Assembly: GCA_026705465.1 (NCBI GenBank)
Contig: JAPPAP010000025.1
Location: forward strand, 124,001-188,000
DNA: 64,000 nt
Source of the DNA: a bacterium
Lineage (GTDB): Bacteria; Actinomycetota; Acidimicrobiia; Acidimicrobiales; Bin134
Direction: 5' to 3'
Part shown: piece after piece, positions 42,573 to 52,000 of the stretch
Numbering within the stretch: the first letter of the stretch is position 1
Layout: each line of letters starts with the position of its first letter
Notes under the pieces: generated by a model
The model's input: only the letters and a program-made list of their open reading frames with translations
The model's database searches: none
What the model was told of the DNA's origin: nothing
Program-made: the position numbers and the translations under genes

Positions 42573-43376
42573 GTGGATGGCGACGCAATCCTGACGGTCT
42601 TCGACAAGGCCGCGGCCCGGGTGGCCGAGGTGGTCGACCGCATCGACGGCTGGTATCTGACCGGAGACCGGGAAGGCCAGTACAGCTTCGATGTGGCCGC
42701 TGATGAGGCTGCCCGAGAGGTGTTGGCCGAGGCTGGCTACGGGGTGTACAGCGAAGAGTCAGGATCGCACGACCCCAACCGGGAGCTCCAGGTGGTGCTC
42801 GATCCGGTGGACGGCTCGACTAACGCGGCCCGCGGCTTGCCTTGGTATTCCACCAGCTTTTGCGCGTTGGACTCCGAGGGGATGGTGGCTGCGCTGGTGC
42901 TCAACCTGGCCAACGGAAAGGCCTACCGAGCCGTCAGAGGTCAAGGGGCAGCCGTCGACAGCCGCCGGTTGGCCCCGAACACCGGGGAAGACCGCGGTCG
43001 GGGATCAGGGCCTTCGGGACAGCGGTCTTTGGGGGAGGCCACGGTGGGGTTGACTTACATTCCTCCCCGGCATCTGGGTTGGAAGCAGTATCGAGTGCTG
43101 GGGTCGATTGCCCTGGACATGTGCGCGGTGGCCGAAGGCGTGCTCGACGCCTATATCGACTGCACGAATGAGGGCCACTCCACCTGGGACTATCTGGGCG
43201 CCGCGTTGGTATGCGCCGAAGCCGGGGTGGCCATGGGCGAGGCTTGGGGACGGGAGCTTCTGCCCGACGACCTCGCTGAGCGACGCTATCCGGTTGTAGC
43301 CGCCACCCCGTCGCTGCTGGCCGAGGCTCTAGCCGAGCGGCGCACTTTCGGCGCCGACGATGTGATCAATCCCTAG
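42573..43376 (+). CDS. Inositol-monophosphatase-family phosphatase
   Basis: 267 residues. The metal-binding DPVDGSTN motif, the preceding EESGS Glu and the C-terminal STWDYLGAALVCAEAG (WDxxAxxxxxxEAG) are complete, so the protein should be an active Mg2+-dependent phosphatase acting on inositol phosphate, histidinol phosphate, fructose bisphosphate or a similar small molecule. The substrate cannot be told. The last codons are repeated once after the stop (see repeat). Confidence 0.87.
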   Translation: MDGDAILTVFDKAAARVAEVVDRIDGWYLTGDREGQYSFDVAADEAAREVLAEAGYGVYSEESGSHDPNRELQVVLDPVDGSTNAARGLPWYSTSFCALDSEGMVAALVLNLANGKAYRAVRGQGAAVDSRRLAPNTGEDRGRGSGPSGQRSLGEATVGLTYIPPRHLGWKQYRVLGSIALDMCAVAEGVLDAYIDCTNEGHSTWDYLGAALVCAEAGVAMGEAWGRELLPDDLAERRYPVVAATPSLLAEALAERRTFGADDVINP

Positions 43377-43399
43377 CTGGGTGATCAATCCTTAGCTGA
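43362..43399 (+). repeat. 19-base tandem repeat over the stop of the IMPase-like gene
   Basis: GTGATCAATCCCTAGCTGG (43362-43380) is followed directly by GTGATCAATCCTTAGCTGA (43381-43399), two mismatches. The first copy contains the last three codons and the stop. Confidence 0.8.
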
Positions 43400-43423
43400 C
43401 GACACCACTATGTCGCTTGCCTT

Positions 43424-43453
43424 TGGGAGCGCTCACAATATAGAGCGCTCCCA
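43424..43453. promoter_or_regulatory. Two CelR/CebR-like operator sites upstream of the LacI-family gene
   Basis: TGGGAGCGCTCACA (43424-43437, 13 of 14 matches to TGGGAGCGCTCCCA) and ATAGAGCGCTCCCA (43440-43453, 11 of 14), with centres 16 bases apart. The same 14-bp palindrome is the known site of the cellobiose-responsive regulators CelR and CebR. Confidence 0.75.
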
Positions 43454-43502
43454 AAAACAACCGACATACGCTCATGGTGAAATATCGTTTATTTTTCTGG
43501 TC

Positions 43503-43546
43503 TTGACAGCCCACGATTGCCGCTGTAGCTTGTGAGAGCGCTCCCA
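43503..43546 (+). promoter_or_regulatory. Promoter of the LacI-family gene with overlapping operator
   Basis: TTGACA (43503-43508), 17 bases, TAGCTT (43526-43531), then the operator TGAGAGCGCTCCCA (43533-43546, 13 of 14) over the expected start site. A repressor bound there would block its own gene. Confidence 0.75.
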
Positions 43547-43556
43547 GGGGGGATCT

Positions 43557-44585
43557 ATGGCGCGACGACTTAATCTAGAGGAGATCGGACGCAGGGCAGG
43601 GGTATCCCGCTCCACCGTCTCGCGCGTCGTCAACGATGACCCCAATGTGAGCCTCAAGACCAAGAAGCGGGTCGAGGCAGTCATCACCGAGACGGGCTAC
43701 CGTCCTCACGCCGCGGCGCGGTCCCTCGCCCTGAACAGCACCGACGTCTTGGGGCTGGTCATCCCCAGCGCTGTCGAGACTCTGTTCGCCGACCCCTATT
43801 TCGGCCGCCTCATTTTCGGCATTAGCAGAGCGACCAACGAAGTGCAGATGACCCTGACGCTGTTCCTGTTCGGAGACGTGCCCGACGAGGAGTCGATCAT
43901 TTCCCGGGTAGTTAGCCCAGGATTGGTAGACGGCGTGATCGTCACCGCAACCACGATGGGCGATCCGCTGATCGATTACTTGCGGGGTGCAGAAATGCCC
44001 TTCGTCGTTATCGGACGACCCGACGACGGCGGTCCCGTCTTTTCTGTCGACGTTGACAATCGGGGTGGCGCCCGGGCGGCAGCCTTGCATTTGGCCAATT
44101 TGGGCCGGCGGCGAATGGCGCTCATCTCCGCTCCGGCCAATACCAGCGCGGGCGTTGATCGAACAAGTGGGTTTCTAGACGGCCTGGCCGAATCCGATCT
44201 TGATCTAGAAGGCCGAATCCGCGAGGGAGACTGGACAGAGGGCTCGGGGCGAGCGGCGATGGAGGAATTGCTTGCCGATCAGCCCGATGCTGTTTTCGCG
44301 GCCTCTGATCGGATGGCCGTGGGTGCGATGAGCGCCATACGCGCTGCTGGTCTCAGGTGCCCGGAAGATGTTGGTGTCGTCTCTTTCGACGGCCTTATCG
44401 CCCCCGATCAGACCTCACCGCCCTTGACCTCGGTTGTCCAGCCGGTGCGCAAAGTGGGTGAGCGCGCCGTCAAGCTGCTCAAGGCGGTCGTCGACGACAC
44501 CGTCGCGTTGCCCGAGTGCATCGTGTTTCCCACCGAGCTTGCTGTGGGCGGGTCGTGCGGCGCGTTGCCCGAGAAGGTGTTGTGA
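43557..44585 (+). CDS. LacI-family transcriptional regulator of the beta-glucan operon (CebR/CelR-like)
   Basis: 342 residues. The N-terminal helix-turn-helix (NLEEIGRRAGVSRSTVSRVV) and hinge (AARSLA) are followed by the periplasmic-binding-like effector domain and end with TELAVGGSCG. GGGGGGAT stands five bases before the ATG. Three operator-like palindromes lie upstream, one over its own promoter, and two lie between it and the sugar ABC operon, so it probably represses both until a beta-glucan oligosaccharide binds. The operator sequence equals that of CelR/CebR, whose inducer is cellobiose; with a GH16 enzyme in the operon a laminari-oligosaccharide is the other candidate. Confidence 0.88.
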   Translation: MARRLNLEEIGRRAGVSRSTVSRVVNDDPNVSLKTKKRVEAVITETGYRPHAAARSLALNSTDVLGLVIPSAVETLFADPYFGRLIFGISRATNEVQMTLTLFLFGDVPDEESIISRVVSPGLVDGVIVTATTMGDPLIDYLRGAEMPFVVIGRPDDGGPVFSVDVDNRGGARAAALHLANLGRRRMALISAPANTSAGVDRTSGFLDGLAESDLDLEGRIREGDWTEGSGRAAMEELLADQPDAVFAASDRMAVGAMSAIRAAGLRCPEDVGVVSFDGLIAPDQTSPPLTSVVQPVRKVGERAVKLLKAVVDDTVALPECIVFPTELAVGGSCGALPEKVL

Positions 44586-44640
44586 TCATGGCTGAGACTC
44601 TGGTTCGTGCCGGCTCTCAGGCCTTTGTTGTACTCAATGT

Positions 44641-44701
44641 TGGGAGCGCTCCCAGATTCACTGCAAATCCCCTCCAGCGGAAGAATCTGTGGGCGCTCCC
44701 A
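44641..44701. promoter_or_regulatory. Two operator sites upstream of the beta-glucan ABC operon
   Basis: TGGGAGCGCTCCCA at 44641-44654 is a perfect copy of the CelR/CebR palindrome; TGTGGGCGCTCCCA at 44688-44701 matches 12 of 14. They lie 68-128 bases upstream of the binding-protein start. I could not pick a convincing -35/-10 pair. Confidence 0.8.
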
Positions 44702-44768
44702 CAACTTTGGCCAGTCCGGTCAAGCAGGCGTCTTGCGGCGCATCCCAATTGAATGGAGATACACAACC

Positions 44769-46181
44769 ATGAAAAGACCAATTATGTGGCGGTTGCTGAC
44801 CGTCTTATTCGCGTTGGGCCTGGTTGCTGCCGCGTGCGGCAACGATGACGACGCCCCTGCCGCGCCGAGCGTTGATGACTCGAGCCCTGCGACCGCAGAG
44901 GCCGCCGATGACTCAGCGGCACCGGCGCCAGAGCCTGAGCCGACAGAGGCGCCGCCCGAAGACGTCACATTGCGCGTGCTCGTTCACCAGAACCCGCCGA
45001 TGGTGGAGTTCATGGAGTCGTTCAACGACTCGTTCGAGGCCGCCAACCCCCACATTTCGATCGACATGTCGGTGGTAGAGGCCGGCGATCTGAGCATCTC
45101 CACTCAGACGCGGCTTTCGGCCAGCGACGTCGACGTCATCGACATTTTCGGGTTTGCCAATGCGGCCCAGCCCTACATGTCTGATGTAACCCCGCCGAAC
45201 TGGCAGACGTTGATCGAGGCCGGGCTCTTGATGGACCTGACTGGCCAGCCTTTTGTGGATCTCTATGACGCCCCCACGATTGCCGATGCCGGCTCGTTCA
45301 ACGGACGGGTCTACGCCATCAACCTCGGGCGGGTGTCCTACAGCGGCATGTTCCTCAATCTCGATCTGTTCGAGGCCACCGGTGTTGACGTGCCCACCAC
45401 CTGGAGCGAATTAGTAGCGGCGTGCGATGCCTTCGTGGCGGCCGGTAACTCGTGCATGACCGCCGGCGGTGGCGACGGCTGGCCGATCTTCGTCGGCGCC
45501 TATGGCCTCCTCGGCGCCATGTACCCCGACCAGGCAGCACTGGTCGAGGGTCTATGGACCGGTGACATCACCTGGGACGATGAGCACTCCGTTGAGATGT
45601 TCCGCCGGATGCAGATCTATGCCACCGAGATGCTTGAGGACGGAGTAACCGGACTTTCGCATGACGCCGCCCCATCTCGCTTCGCGGCCGGCGATGTGGC
45701 CATGATGCCCACCGGGGTTTGGCAGGCGCCCGCCCTCGACGCCGCCGGTGTCGAGTTCGACTGGACCTACATTCCCTTCCCGGGCAGCGACAACCCCGAG
45801 GACAACCAGTACCTGTTCGGCAAGTACGACCAGGGCTGGGCCATCGCGGCAGACACACCACATCCGGAAGCTGCGCTTGCCTACCTCGCGGCGTTCTCAG
45901 AGCCGAGCAACTATGAGGCCTTCGCCAATGCTGTCGGCTTCATCCCGACCCAGCCAACTGCCGCCCTCAACACCAAGCTCGGTGCCGAGGTGGCTCCCTA
46001 TCTGGCCAACTACCGTGTTGGCTTCGAGCAATACTGGGTGCAGCCCACCGGTGCCGGCCAATGGGCCAACGGCTCTCAGGCAGCCGCATGGTTCGACCCG
46101 TTCAACGAATGGACTGATCCGGTCGCTTTGGCCGAGCAGGCTCAATCCGACCTGCAAGCCGGCCTCGACGCCAGCTCATAG
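44769..46181 (+). CDS. ABC sugar-binding lipoprotein (family 1 extracellular solute-binding)
   Basis: 470 residues from ATG 44769 with GGAGAT upstream. Lipoprotein signal (lipobox VAAAC, cysteine at about residue 21) is followed by a 45-residue Ala/Asp/Glu/Pro linker and the solute-binding domain (LRVLVHQNPP, then VDVIDIFGFANAAQPYM, DVAMMPTGVW). It delivers oligosaccharides to the two permeases that follow. First structural gene after the double operator. A strong stem-loop follows its stop. Confidence 0.9.
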   Translation: MKRPIMWRLLTVLFALGLVAAACGNDDDAPAAPSVDDSSPATAEAADDSAAPAPEPEPTEAPPEDVTLRVLVHQNPPMVEFMESFNDSFEAANPHISIDMSVVEAGDLSISTQTRLSASDVDVIDIFGFANAAQPYMSDVTPPNWQTLIEAGLLMDLTGQPFVDLYDAPTIADAGSFNGRVYAINLGRVSYSGMFLNLDLFEATGVDVPTTWSELVAACDAFVAAGNSCMTAGGGDGWPIFVGAYGLLGAMYPDQAALVEGLWTGDITWDDEHSVEMFRRMQIYATEMLEDGVTGLSHDAAPSRFAAGDVAMMPTGVWQAPALDAAGVEFDWTYIPFPGSDNPEDNQYLFGKYDQGWAIAADTPHPEAALAYLAAFSEPSNYEAFANAVGFIPTQPTAALNTKLGAEVAPYLANYRVGFEQYWVQPTGAGQWANGSQAAAWFDPFNEWTDPVALAEQAQSDLQAGLDASS

Positions 46182-46194
46182 ACAACTGCGCTGA

Positions 46195-46232
46195 GGTGCG
46201 GGCTCCCCACTGAGAGTCGGGGAGCCCGCACC
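46195..46232 (+). promoter_or_regulatory. Intercistronic stem-loop after the binding-protein gene
   Basis: GGTGCGGGCTCCCC (46195-46208), ten-base loop, GGGGAGCCCGCACC (46219-46232): a perfect 14-bp stem, no following T-run. It stands between the binding protein and permease genes, where such stems protect the upstream mRNA or partly stop polymerase so that more binding protein than permease is made. Confidence 0.7.
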
Positions 46233-46257
46233 CAGGCGGTCGTGGGGGACAATCGGC

Positions 46258-47199
46258 ATGCAATTCACTAAGAGGAACTACCTCTTTGCCAGGGGTTGGA
46301 AGAGCGCCGCGCCGATCATCCTGCTCCTGCCGGGATTTATCCTCTATTTGGTGATTGCGGTCGGCCCCTCGATGGCCACTGCCGTCTACTCGTTCACCGA
46401 CGCCACGGGGATCCGCGGCATCGCGATCAATTGGGTCGGCTTCGAGAACTACGACGAGTTCCTCTTTCGGGGTGCGGCATCGCGCGACAACATCGCAGCG
46501 CTCACCCGAACGCTGTACTTCTGCTTCTTTGTGACCACGATCCAGTTCGTACTGGGGTTGCTGCTCGCCGTGCTGTTGAACAGCAAGCTGAAGGGAACGA
46601 CATTCTTCCGGACCCTCTTCTTCATGCCCGTCATTCTCGGAGTGGCGATACAGGGGCTCATCTGGAAGCTGTTCCTCTTGCCCCGAGGTGGTCCTGCGGC
46701 CGAGTTGTTCAGCCTGTTCGGGACGACCTCGGAATTTCTCGGTGGACAGCCCAAGCAGGCCTTCGCCTGGGTCATCGTCGTTCAAATCTGGTCGAACGTA
46801 GGTATCACCATGGTGATCTTCCTCGCCGGCATGCAGACGATTCCGGACTACTTATATGAGGCGGCGAAAATCGACGGCGCCAACGGCTGGCAGCTCTTCA
46901 GGAACGTCACCTGGCCGCTGCTGACTCCTGCGGCCAACACCAACTTCCTGCTCAACATCATCGGTTCGCTGCAAGCGTGGCAGTTGTTCCTTGTGCTGAT
47001 CGGATACCGCCCCGGTACCCAAGTGCTGGGTTATCTCGTTTTCGCCGAGGGGTTCGGCCAAACCTCGGGATCGGTGATGACAGCCTTCCGCCAGGGCTAT
47101 GCCGCGGCCGCCTCTATTGCCCTGTTCATGCTGGTGCTGCTCATCGCGCTGTCCGCCAACTTCATTGTCTCTCGCCGAGAGAAGAAGTACATGTTGTGA
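46258..47199 (+). CDS. ABC sugar permease (MalF/UgpA type)
   Basis: 313 residues, six membrane segments. The cytoplasmic EAA loop EAAKIDGANGWQLFRNVTWPLL, which docks the ATPase, is intact. Pairs with the next permease; the stop overlaps the GTG start of that gene by four bases. Confidence 0.92.
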   Translation: MQFTKRNYLFARGWKSAAPIILLLPGFILYLVIAVGPSMATAVYSFTDATGIRGIAINWVGFENYDEFLFRGAASRDNIAALTRTLYFCFFVTTIQFVLGLLLAVLLNSKLKGTTFFRTLFFMPVILGVAIQGLIWKLFLLPRGGPAAELFSLFGTTSEFLGGQPKQAFAWVIVVQIWSNVGITMVIFLAGMQTIPDYLYEAAKIDGANGWQLFRNVTWPLLTPAANTNFLLNIIGSLQAWQLFLVLIGYRPGTQVLGYLVFAEGFGQTSGSVMTAFRQGYAAAASIALFMLVLLIALSANFIVSRREKKYML

Positions 47200-48065
47200 C
47201 CGTTGCATCGCAACTGCCCACAGAGGCCCCGAAGCGGGAATTCCGCCCGAGAAGGGGACCTAAGTTGTGGAAGATCGCGACGTATGCGGTCTTGTTGGTC
47301 TTTGCCGCCGTGTATATCGGGCCGCTGCTTATGTTGGTCCTCACCTCGTTCAAAACGCTGCCGGAGTTCTTCAGGAATCCAACCGGCTGGCCGGAGAGCT
47401 TCGGCTTCGGAAACTTCACCGAGGCCTGGGATCTCGCCAACTTCCCCCGTTACCTGCTGAACACCGTGTTGTACACCTCTGTCGCCACGGCGATCTTTGT
47501 GGCCACATCGGTGCTGGTCGCCTTCCCGATCGCCCGGGGCTACTTCAAGGGGGCGAAGTTCATCTTGACGCTCTATCTCATCGCGCTGTTCTTGCCGCCC
47601 GCGCTCATCCCCCAATTCCAGCTGATCCTGAACCTGGGCCTGTTCAACACCAGAATCGGATACATCTTGCTGTTCCTGGTCAACCCGATCGGCATCATCA
47701 TCCTGGTGAACTACATGAAGTCGATTCCGAAGGAGTTGGACGAATCAGCAGCCATAGACGGCTGCGGGTACTACCGGTTCATCTTCACCATCATCGTCCC
47801 CCTCATCCGTCCCGCCGTTGCCACGGTGACGGTGCTCCACGCAATCGGCATCTGGAATGAGCTGGTGTTGCCGACCATCTACCTGACCAACGACGACCTT
47901 TACCCGGTGACACGCGGACTGATCGTCTTCGAAGGCCTTTACGGCAGCCAATGGCCCCAGCTGTCCGCAGCAGTGATCATGCTGATGATCCCGATGCTTC
48001 TGCTCTTCGTGTTCTTGCAGCGGTACATCGTGTCGGGCCTGACCGCTGGCGCGGTCAAGGGCTGA
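47196..48065 (+). CDS. ABC sugar permease (MalG/UgpE type)
   Basis: 289 residues from GTG 47196, which overlaps the preceding stop. Six membrane segments, EAA loop DESAAIDGCGYYRFIFTIIVPL. Forms the channel with the MalF-type partner. Only 11 bases before the GH16 gene. Confidence 0.92.
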   Translation: MTVASQLPTEAPKREFRPRRGPKLWKIATYAVLLVFAAVYIGPLLMLVLTSFKTLPEFFRNPTGWPESFGFGNFTEAWDLANFPRYLLNTVLYTSVATAIFVATSVLVAFPIARGYFKGAKFILTLYLIALFLPPALIPQFQLILNLGLFNTRIGYILLFLVNPIGIIILVNYMKSIPKELDESAAIDGCGYYRFIFTIIVPLIRPAVATVTVLHAIGIWNELVLPTIYLTNDDLYPVTRGLIVFEGLYGSQWPQLSAAVIMLMIPMLLLFVFLQRYIVSGLTAGAVKG

Positions 48066-48076
48066 GGGCAGTCGGT

Positions 48077-49075
48077 ATGGTCCGCTGCGGGAAACACACC
48101 TGGCATAGTGCGCTCATCACCGCCCTGGCCGTCCTCATCATTGGCGCTGGGTGCGGGTCCGATAGCCCGTCGGCAACCGAGCCGACCCCAACAGCTACCG
48201 CTCTTCCCACCGCGGCCGCTACGCCAGTAGTCGAGCCCACGCCGACTGCTAGCCCCACACCCACCGAAGTGCCGACCTCGGAGCCGATCGCCGCACCCGA
48301 GCCCATCCCGATTGAGCCGGCTGAGGGATGGGAGCTGGTCTGGCACGACGAATTCGATGGTGACGAGATCGACCTCACCAATTGGACGTACGACATCGGC
48401 GGCTGGGGCTGGGGAAATGGAGAGGCGCAGTACTACACCTCCCGTCCTCAGAACTCCCGGGTCGAGAATGGGCTGCTGGTTATCGAAGCCCGCCAAGAGC
48501 GATTCGAGAATTCGTACTACACCTCCGCCCGTCTTCTGACCCAGGGACTGCGGGAGTTCAAGTACGGTCGCTTCGAAGCTCGCATTAAGGTCCCCGCCGG
48601 CGCCGGGTTGTGGCCGGCGTTCTGGATGCTCGGCGCCCACTTCGACCGCCACTCCGAGGACCCGGCCAATCACTGGCCCACTGTGGGGGAGATCGACATC
48701 ATGGAGTACATCGGCCGCGAGCCCGACCTCATCATGGGAACGCTGCACGGCCCTGGCTACGCGGGTGCGCTCGGAATCACCAAGTGGAACCGGCAGACCT
48801 ACAACATCGCCGACGACTTCCACACCTACGCCATCGAATGGGACGAGGAGGGAATCAGCTGGTTCTACGACGGCGAGCACTACCAGACCTTGCCGAGAGA
48901 CTTCGTGGGCAACCGCGAATGGGTCTTCGACCACGAGTTCTTCATGATCCTGAACCTTGCCGTCGGTGGACAGTTCCCCGGACCGATCGGTCTCGACGTG
49001 GAGTTCCCCGTAAACCTCTATGTCGACTATGTGCGCGTCTACCAGCCCGTCGCGGAATCAGCGCCGGCGGCATAG
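48077..49075 (+). CDS. Secreted GH16 endo-beta-1,3(4)-glucanase lipoprotein (laminarinase type)
   Basis: 332 residues from ATG 48077. A lipoprotein signal (GAGC at about residue 24) and a Thr/Pro-rich linker of some 60 residues precede a complete GH16 domain. The catalytic motif is GEIDIMEYIG with Glu205 as nucleophile, Asp207 and Glu210 as acid/base; WNRQTYN, FHTYAIEWDEEGISWFYDG and FFMILNLAVGG are typical. It cuts beta-1,3-glucans such as laminarin at the cell surface. Direct coupling to importer genes implies uptake of its products. Confidence 0.92.
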   Translation: MVRCGKHTWHSALITALAVLIIGAGCGSDSPSATEPTPTATALPTAAATPVVEPTPTASPTPTEVPTSEPIAAPEPIPIEPAEGWELVWHDEFDGDEIDLTNWTYDIGGWGWGNGEAQYYTSRPQNSRVENGLLVIEARQERFENSYYTSARLLTQGLREFKYGRFEARIKVPAGAGLWPAFWMLGAHFDRHSEDPANHWPTVGEIDIMEYIGREPDLIMGTLHGPGYAGALGITKWNRQTYNIADDFHTYAIEWDEEGISWFYDGEHYQTLPRDFVGNREWVFDHEFFMILNLAVGGQFPGPIGLDVEFPVNLYVDYVRVYQPVAESAPAA

Positions 49076-49089
49076 CTCTGTCGAAGTCC

Positions 49090-52000
49090 ATGATGTCTGA
49101 AAGCGGGCCGGTGGGCCGATTCTGCTCGGAAGACGGCCTCGAGTGGTTCCGTATTGACCAATACGACCTGCTCGATCCGTTCATGATCAGCATCATCACC
49201 TCCCACGACCAGTGGCTGTTCGTCTCGAGCTCGGGCGCGCTGACTGCGGGCCGCCGCAGCGCAGAGCAGGCGTTGTTTCCCTATGAGACCGAAGACCGCC
49301 TCCATCGCGGCGGCGGACAGACCGGCCCGGTCACGGTGATCCGCATTGAGGGCGCCGACGAGGTCTGGGAGCCGTTTGCTCCTCACACGCCGGCGGGGAA
49401 GGTTCGCCGGTCGATAGCCAAGACGGTCGCGGGCGATCGTCTGCGGTTCGAGGAGCACCACCCGGGTCTGGGCCTTGCATTTCGCTACACATGGTCCACC
49501 GCGCCGGAACTCGGATTGGTCCGAAGCTGCGAGTTGGTGCGCGATGAACCTCAGCAGCCGGTCACCGTCTGGTTGCTCGATGGACTGGTCGATGTGCTGC
49601 CCGCTGGCGTCGAGCTTTCCGTGCAGCAGACGTCGAGCACTCTGGTAGATGCCTACCGCCGTTCGGAATATGAGCCCGATTCCGGTCTCGCGCTGTTCAC
49701 ACTGGAGGCGCTCATCAGCGATCGGCCTGACCCTGCGGAGTCATTGAGCGCCTCGGTGGTGTGGTCGGTCGGACTGGAGAATGCGACCACGGCTTTGTCG
49801 GACCGCCAGATCCGACGCTTCCGGTCGGGCGAGAAGATCAATCCCGAACACCTCGTCACCGGCAGGAAGGGGGCATTCCTGCTCTCAACGACGGTGCGTC
49901 TGGAAGCGGGTTCCCCGCTGCGCTGGATGATGGTTGCCGATGTTGGCCAAGACCATGTTGGGATTGCCAATCTCCGCCAGTGGCTGGGCCAGTCGTCCTC
50001 ACCGGAGGTCGAAGTGGAGGCTGCGGTTGAAGCAGCCCATGGGGAGTTGATGAATCTCGTGGGGGCGGCCGATGCGCATCAGGAGACCGCAGATCGTCGA
50101 ATTTCCGTAAGCCATTTCGCCAACGTGCTGTACAACTGCTCACGCGGCGGGGTGCCGGTTGATAGCCACCGCGTCGAGGTCGCCGATATCAGCCGATTTA
50201 TTGCGTCGCGGAACCGACCGGTCCATGCTCGGCTTGGCCCACTAGTCGAGGCACTAGAACCCGTAGTCGAGCTTGACGTCCTTCGTGGTGCCGTGGCCGG
50301 CGACGTCGATCTCTCCCGCCTTGTGAGCGAGTATCTGCCATTGGTCTTCAGCCGTCGTCATGGCGATCCCACTCGGCCGTGGAACAGCTTTCACATCGGC
50401 ATCGGATCAGGTGGGGAAAAGGCAGCTCACGCGTATGAAGGCAACTGGCGAGACATCTTCCAGAACTGGGAAGCGCTCGTTCACAGCTTTCCCGGCTACG
50501 CCGAATCGGTGGTCGCGAAGTTCCTCAATGCATCCACGATGGACGGGCACAATCCGTATCGAATTACGAACGAGGGGATCGACTGGGAAGTGCCGGAGGA
50601 CGGAAGCTGGTCGAACTTCGGCTATTGGGGAGACCATCAGATTGTCTATCTCCACCGACTTCTCGATGCTGTGCAGCGCTTTCACCCCGGACGCCTTGAG
50701 GAGATGTTGCATCGCCAGCTCTTCTCCTACGCCAATGTGCCGTATCGCATTCTCCCCTATGGCGACATCGTCGCCGATCCGAAGCACACGCTCGAATTCG
50801 ATCTCGCTGAGCAGGAAGAAATCGATCGACGGGTGGAGTCCATCGGCTCTGATGGAAAACTCGTTTTCGCCGACGACGGAGGAGTGCTGCACGCGTCGTT
50901 GGCTGAGAAGCTGCTCGTGCCTGCCCTCGCCAAGCTCTCCAACCTGGTGTCCGGCGGGGGAATCTGGCTGAATACCCAACGTCCGGAGTGGAACGACGCC
51001 AACAATGCGCTGGTCGGCTTCGGCGTGTCGGTGGTGACTGCCTTCCATCTGAGCGAGTACCTCGCGTTTGTGGATGGTCTGCTGGAGCGATCGCCGGTTG
51101 CGCAAGTGCCGATCAACCAGTCAGTACTCGACTGGCTCCGTGAGGTGGAATCGGCTTTGGACACTTGGGCTGCTCTCGCCGAACACCGCGAGATCTCAGC
51201 TCAGGACCGCCGAAACCTGCTCGATCAGCTGGGGGACGCCTTCTCCGTGTATCGGAGGCAGGTGTACAACGGAGTGCCGAAACGAAGTTCAGCCTCTTCG
51301 GTGGGTATCTCAGAGCTACGCCAGTTCCTCGGCGTGGCCAAGCTGCACCTCGACATTGCCGCGACATCCGCCCATCGCCCCGACGGTCTGGTGGATGCCT
51401 ATCGGCTGCTTCGACTGGCCCCGGGTGTCGCCGAGTTGGAGCCGCTCTATCTCATGCTCGAGGGCCAGGTAGCCGCCATCAGCTCCTCGTGTACCGAACT
51501 CGACTCTGTCGTTGGACTCATGAATGCTGCATTCGAGAGCGAGCTGTACCGGCCCGACCAAGAGTCCTTCCTCCTGTATCCCAACAGCCCGCGGTTGCCA
51601 TTCATGCAAAAGAACCAAATACCAGGAGAGCATTTTGGCCCCGCTATGGGCGCTTTGGCTGATTCCGGGCAGGGAATCATCCACCGCGATGCAGATGGCA
51701 TTGCCCGCTTTGGGAGCCACTTGCAGTGCGCTCAAGATCTCGTCATCGCCCTTGATGGGCTAGACGATGTGGTCGCCCTCGACGACACGGGCCGGTCCGA
51801 GGTCTTGAATGCCTATGAGGCCGTGTTCAACCACCGAGGGTTCACCGGGCGTTCTCAGACCATGTACCGCTACGAGGGGCTCGGGTCGGTCTACTGGCAT
51901 ATGGTGGCGAAGCTCTTGCTCGCGTTGCAGGAGCGCCTCATTGGCGCCATCGACTCCGACGAAGACGAGACCCTCGTGGGCGAGTTGTTCGGGTTCTACC

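Noticed and set aside
48610-49089. 160-codon upstream extension of the phosphorylase-like gene
   Set aside because: It would overlap the GH16 gene in another frame; ATG 49090 gives a clean start.
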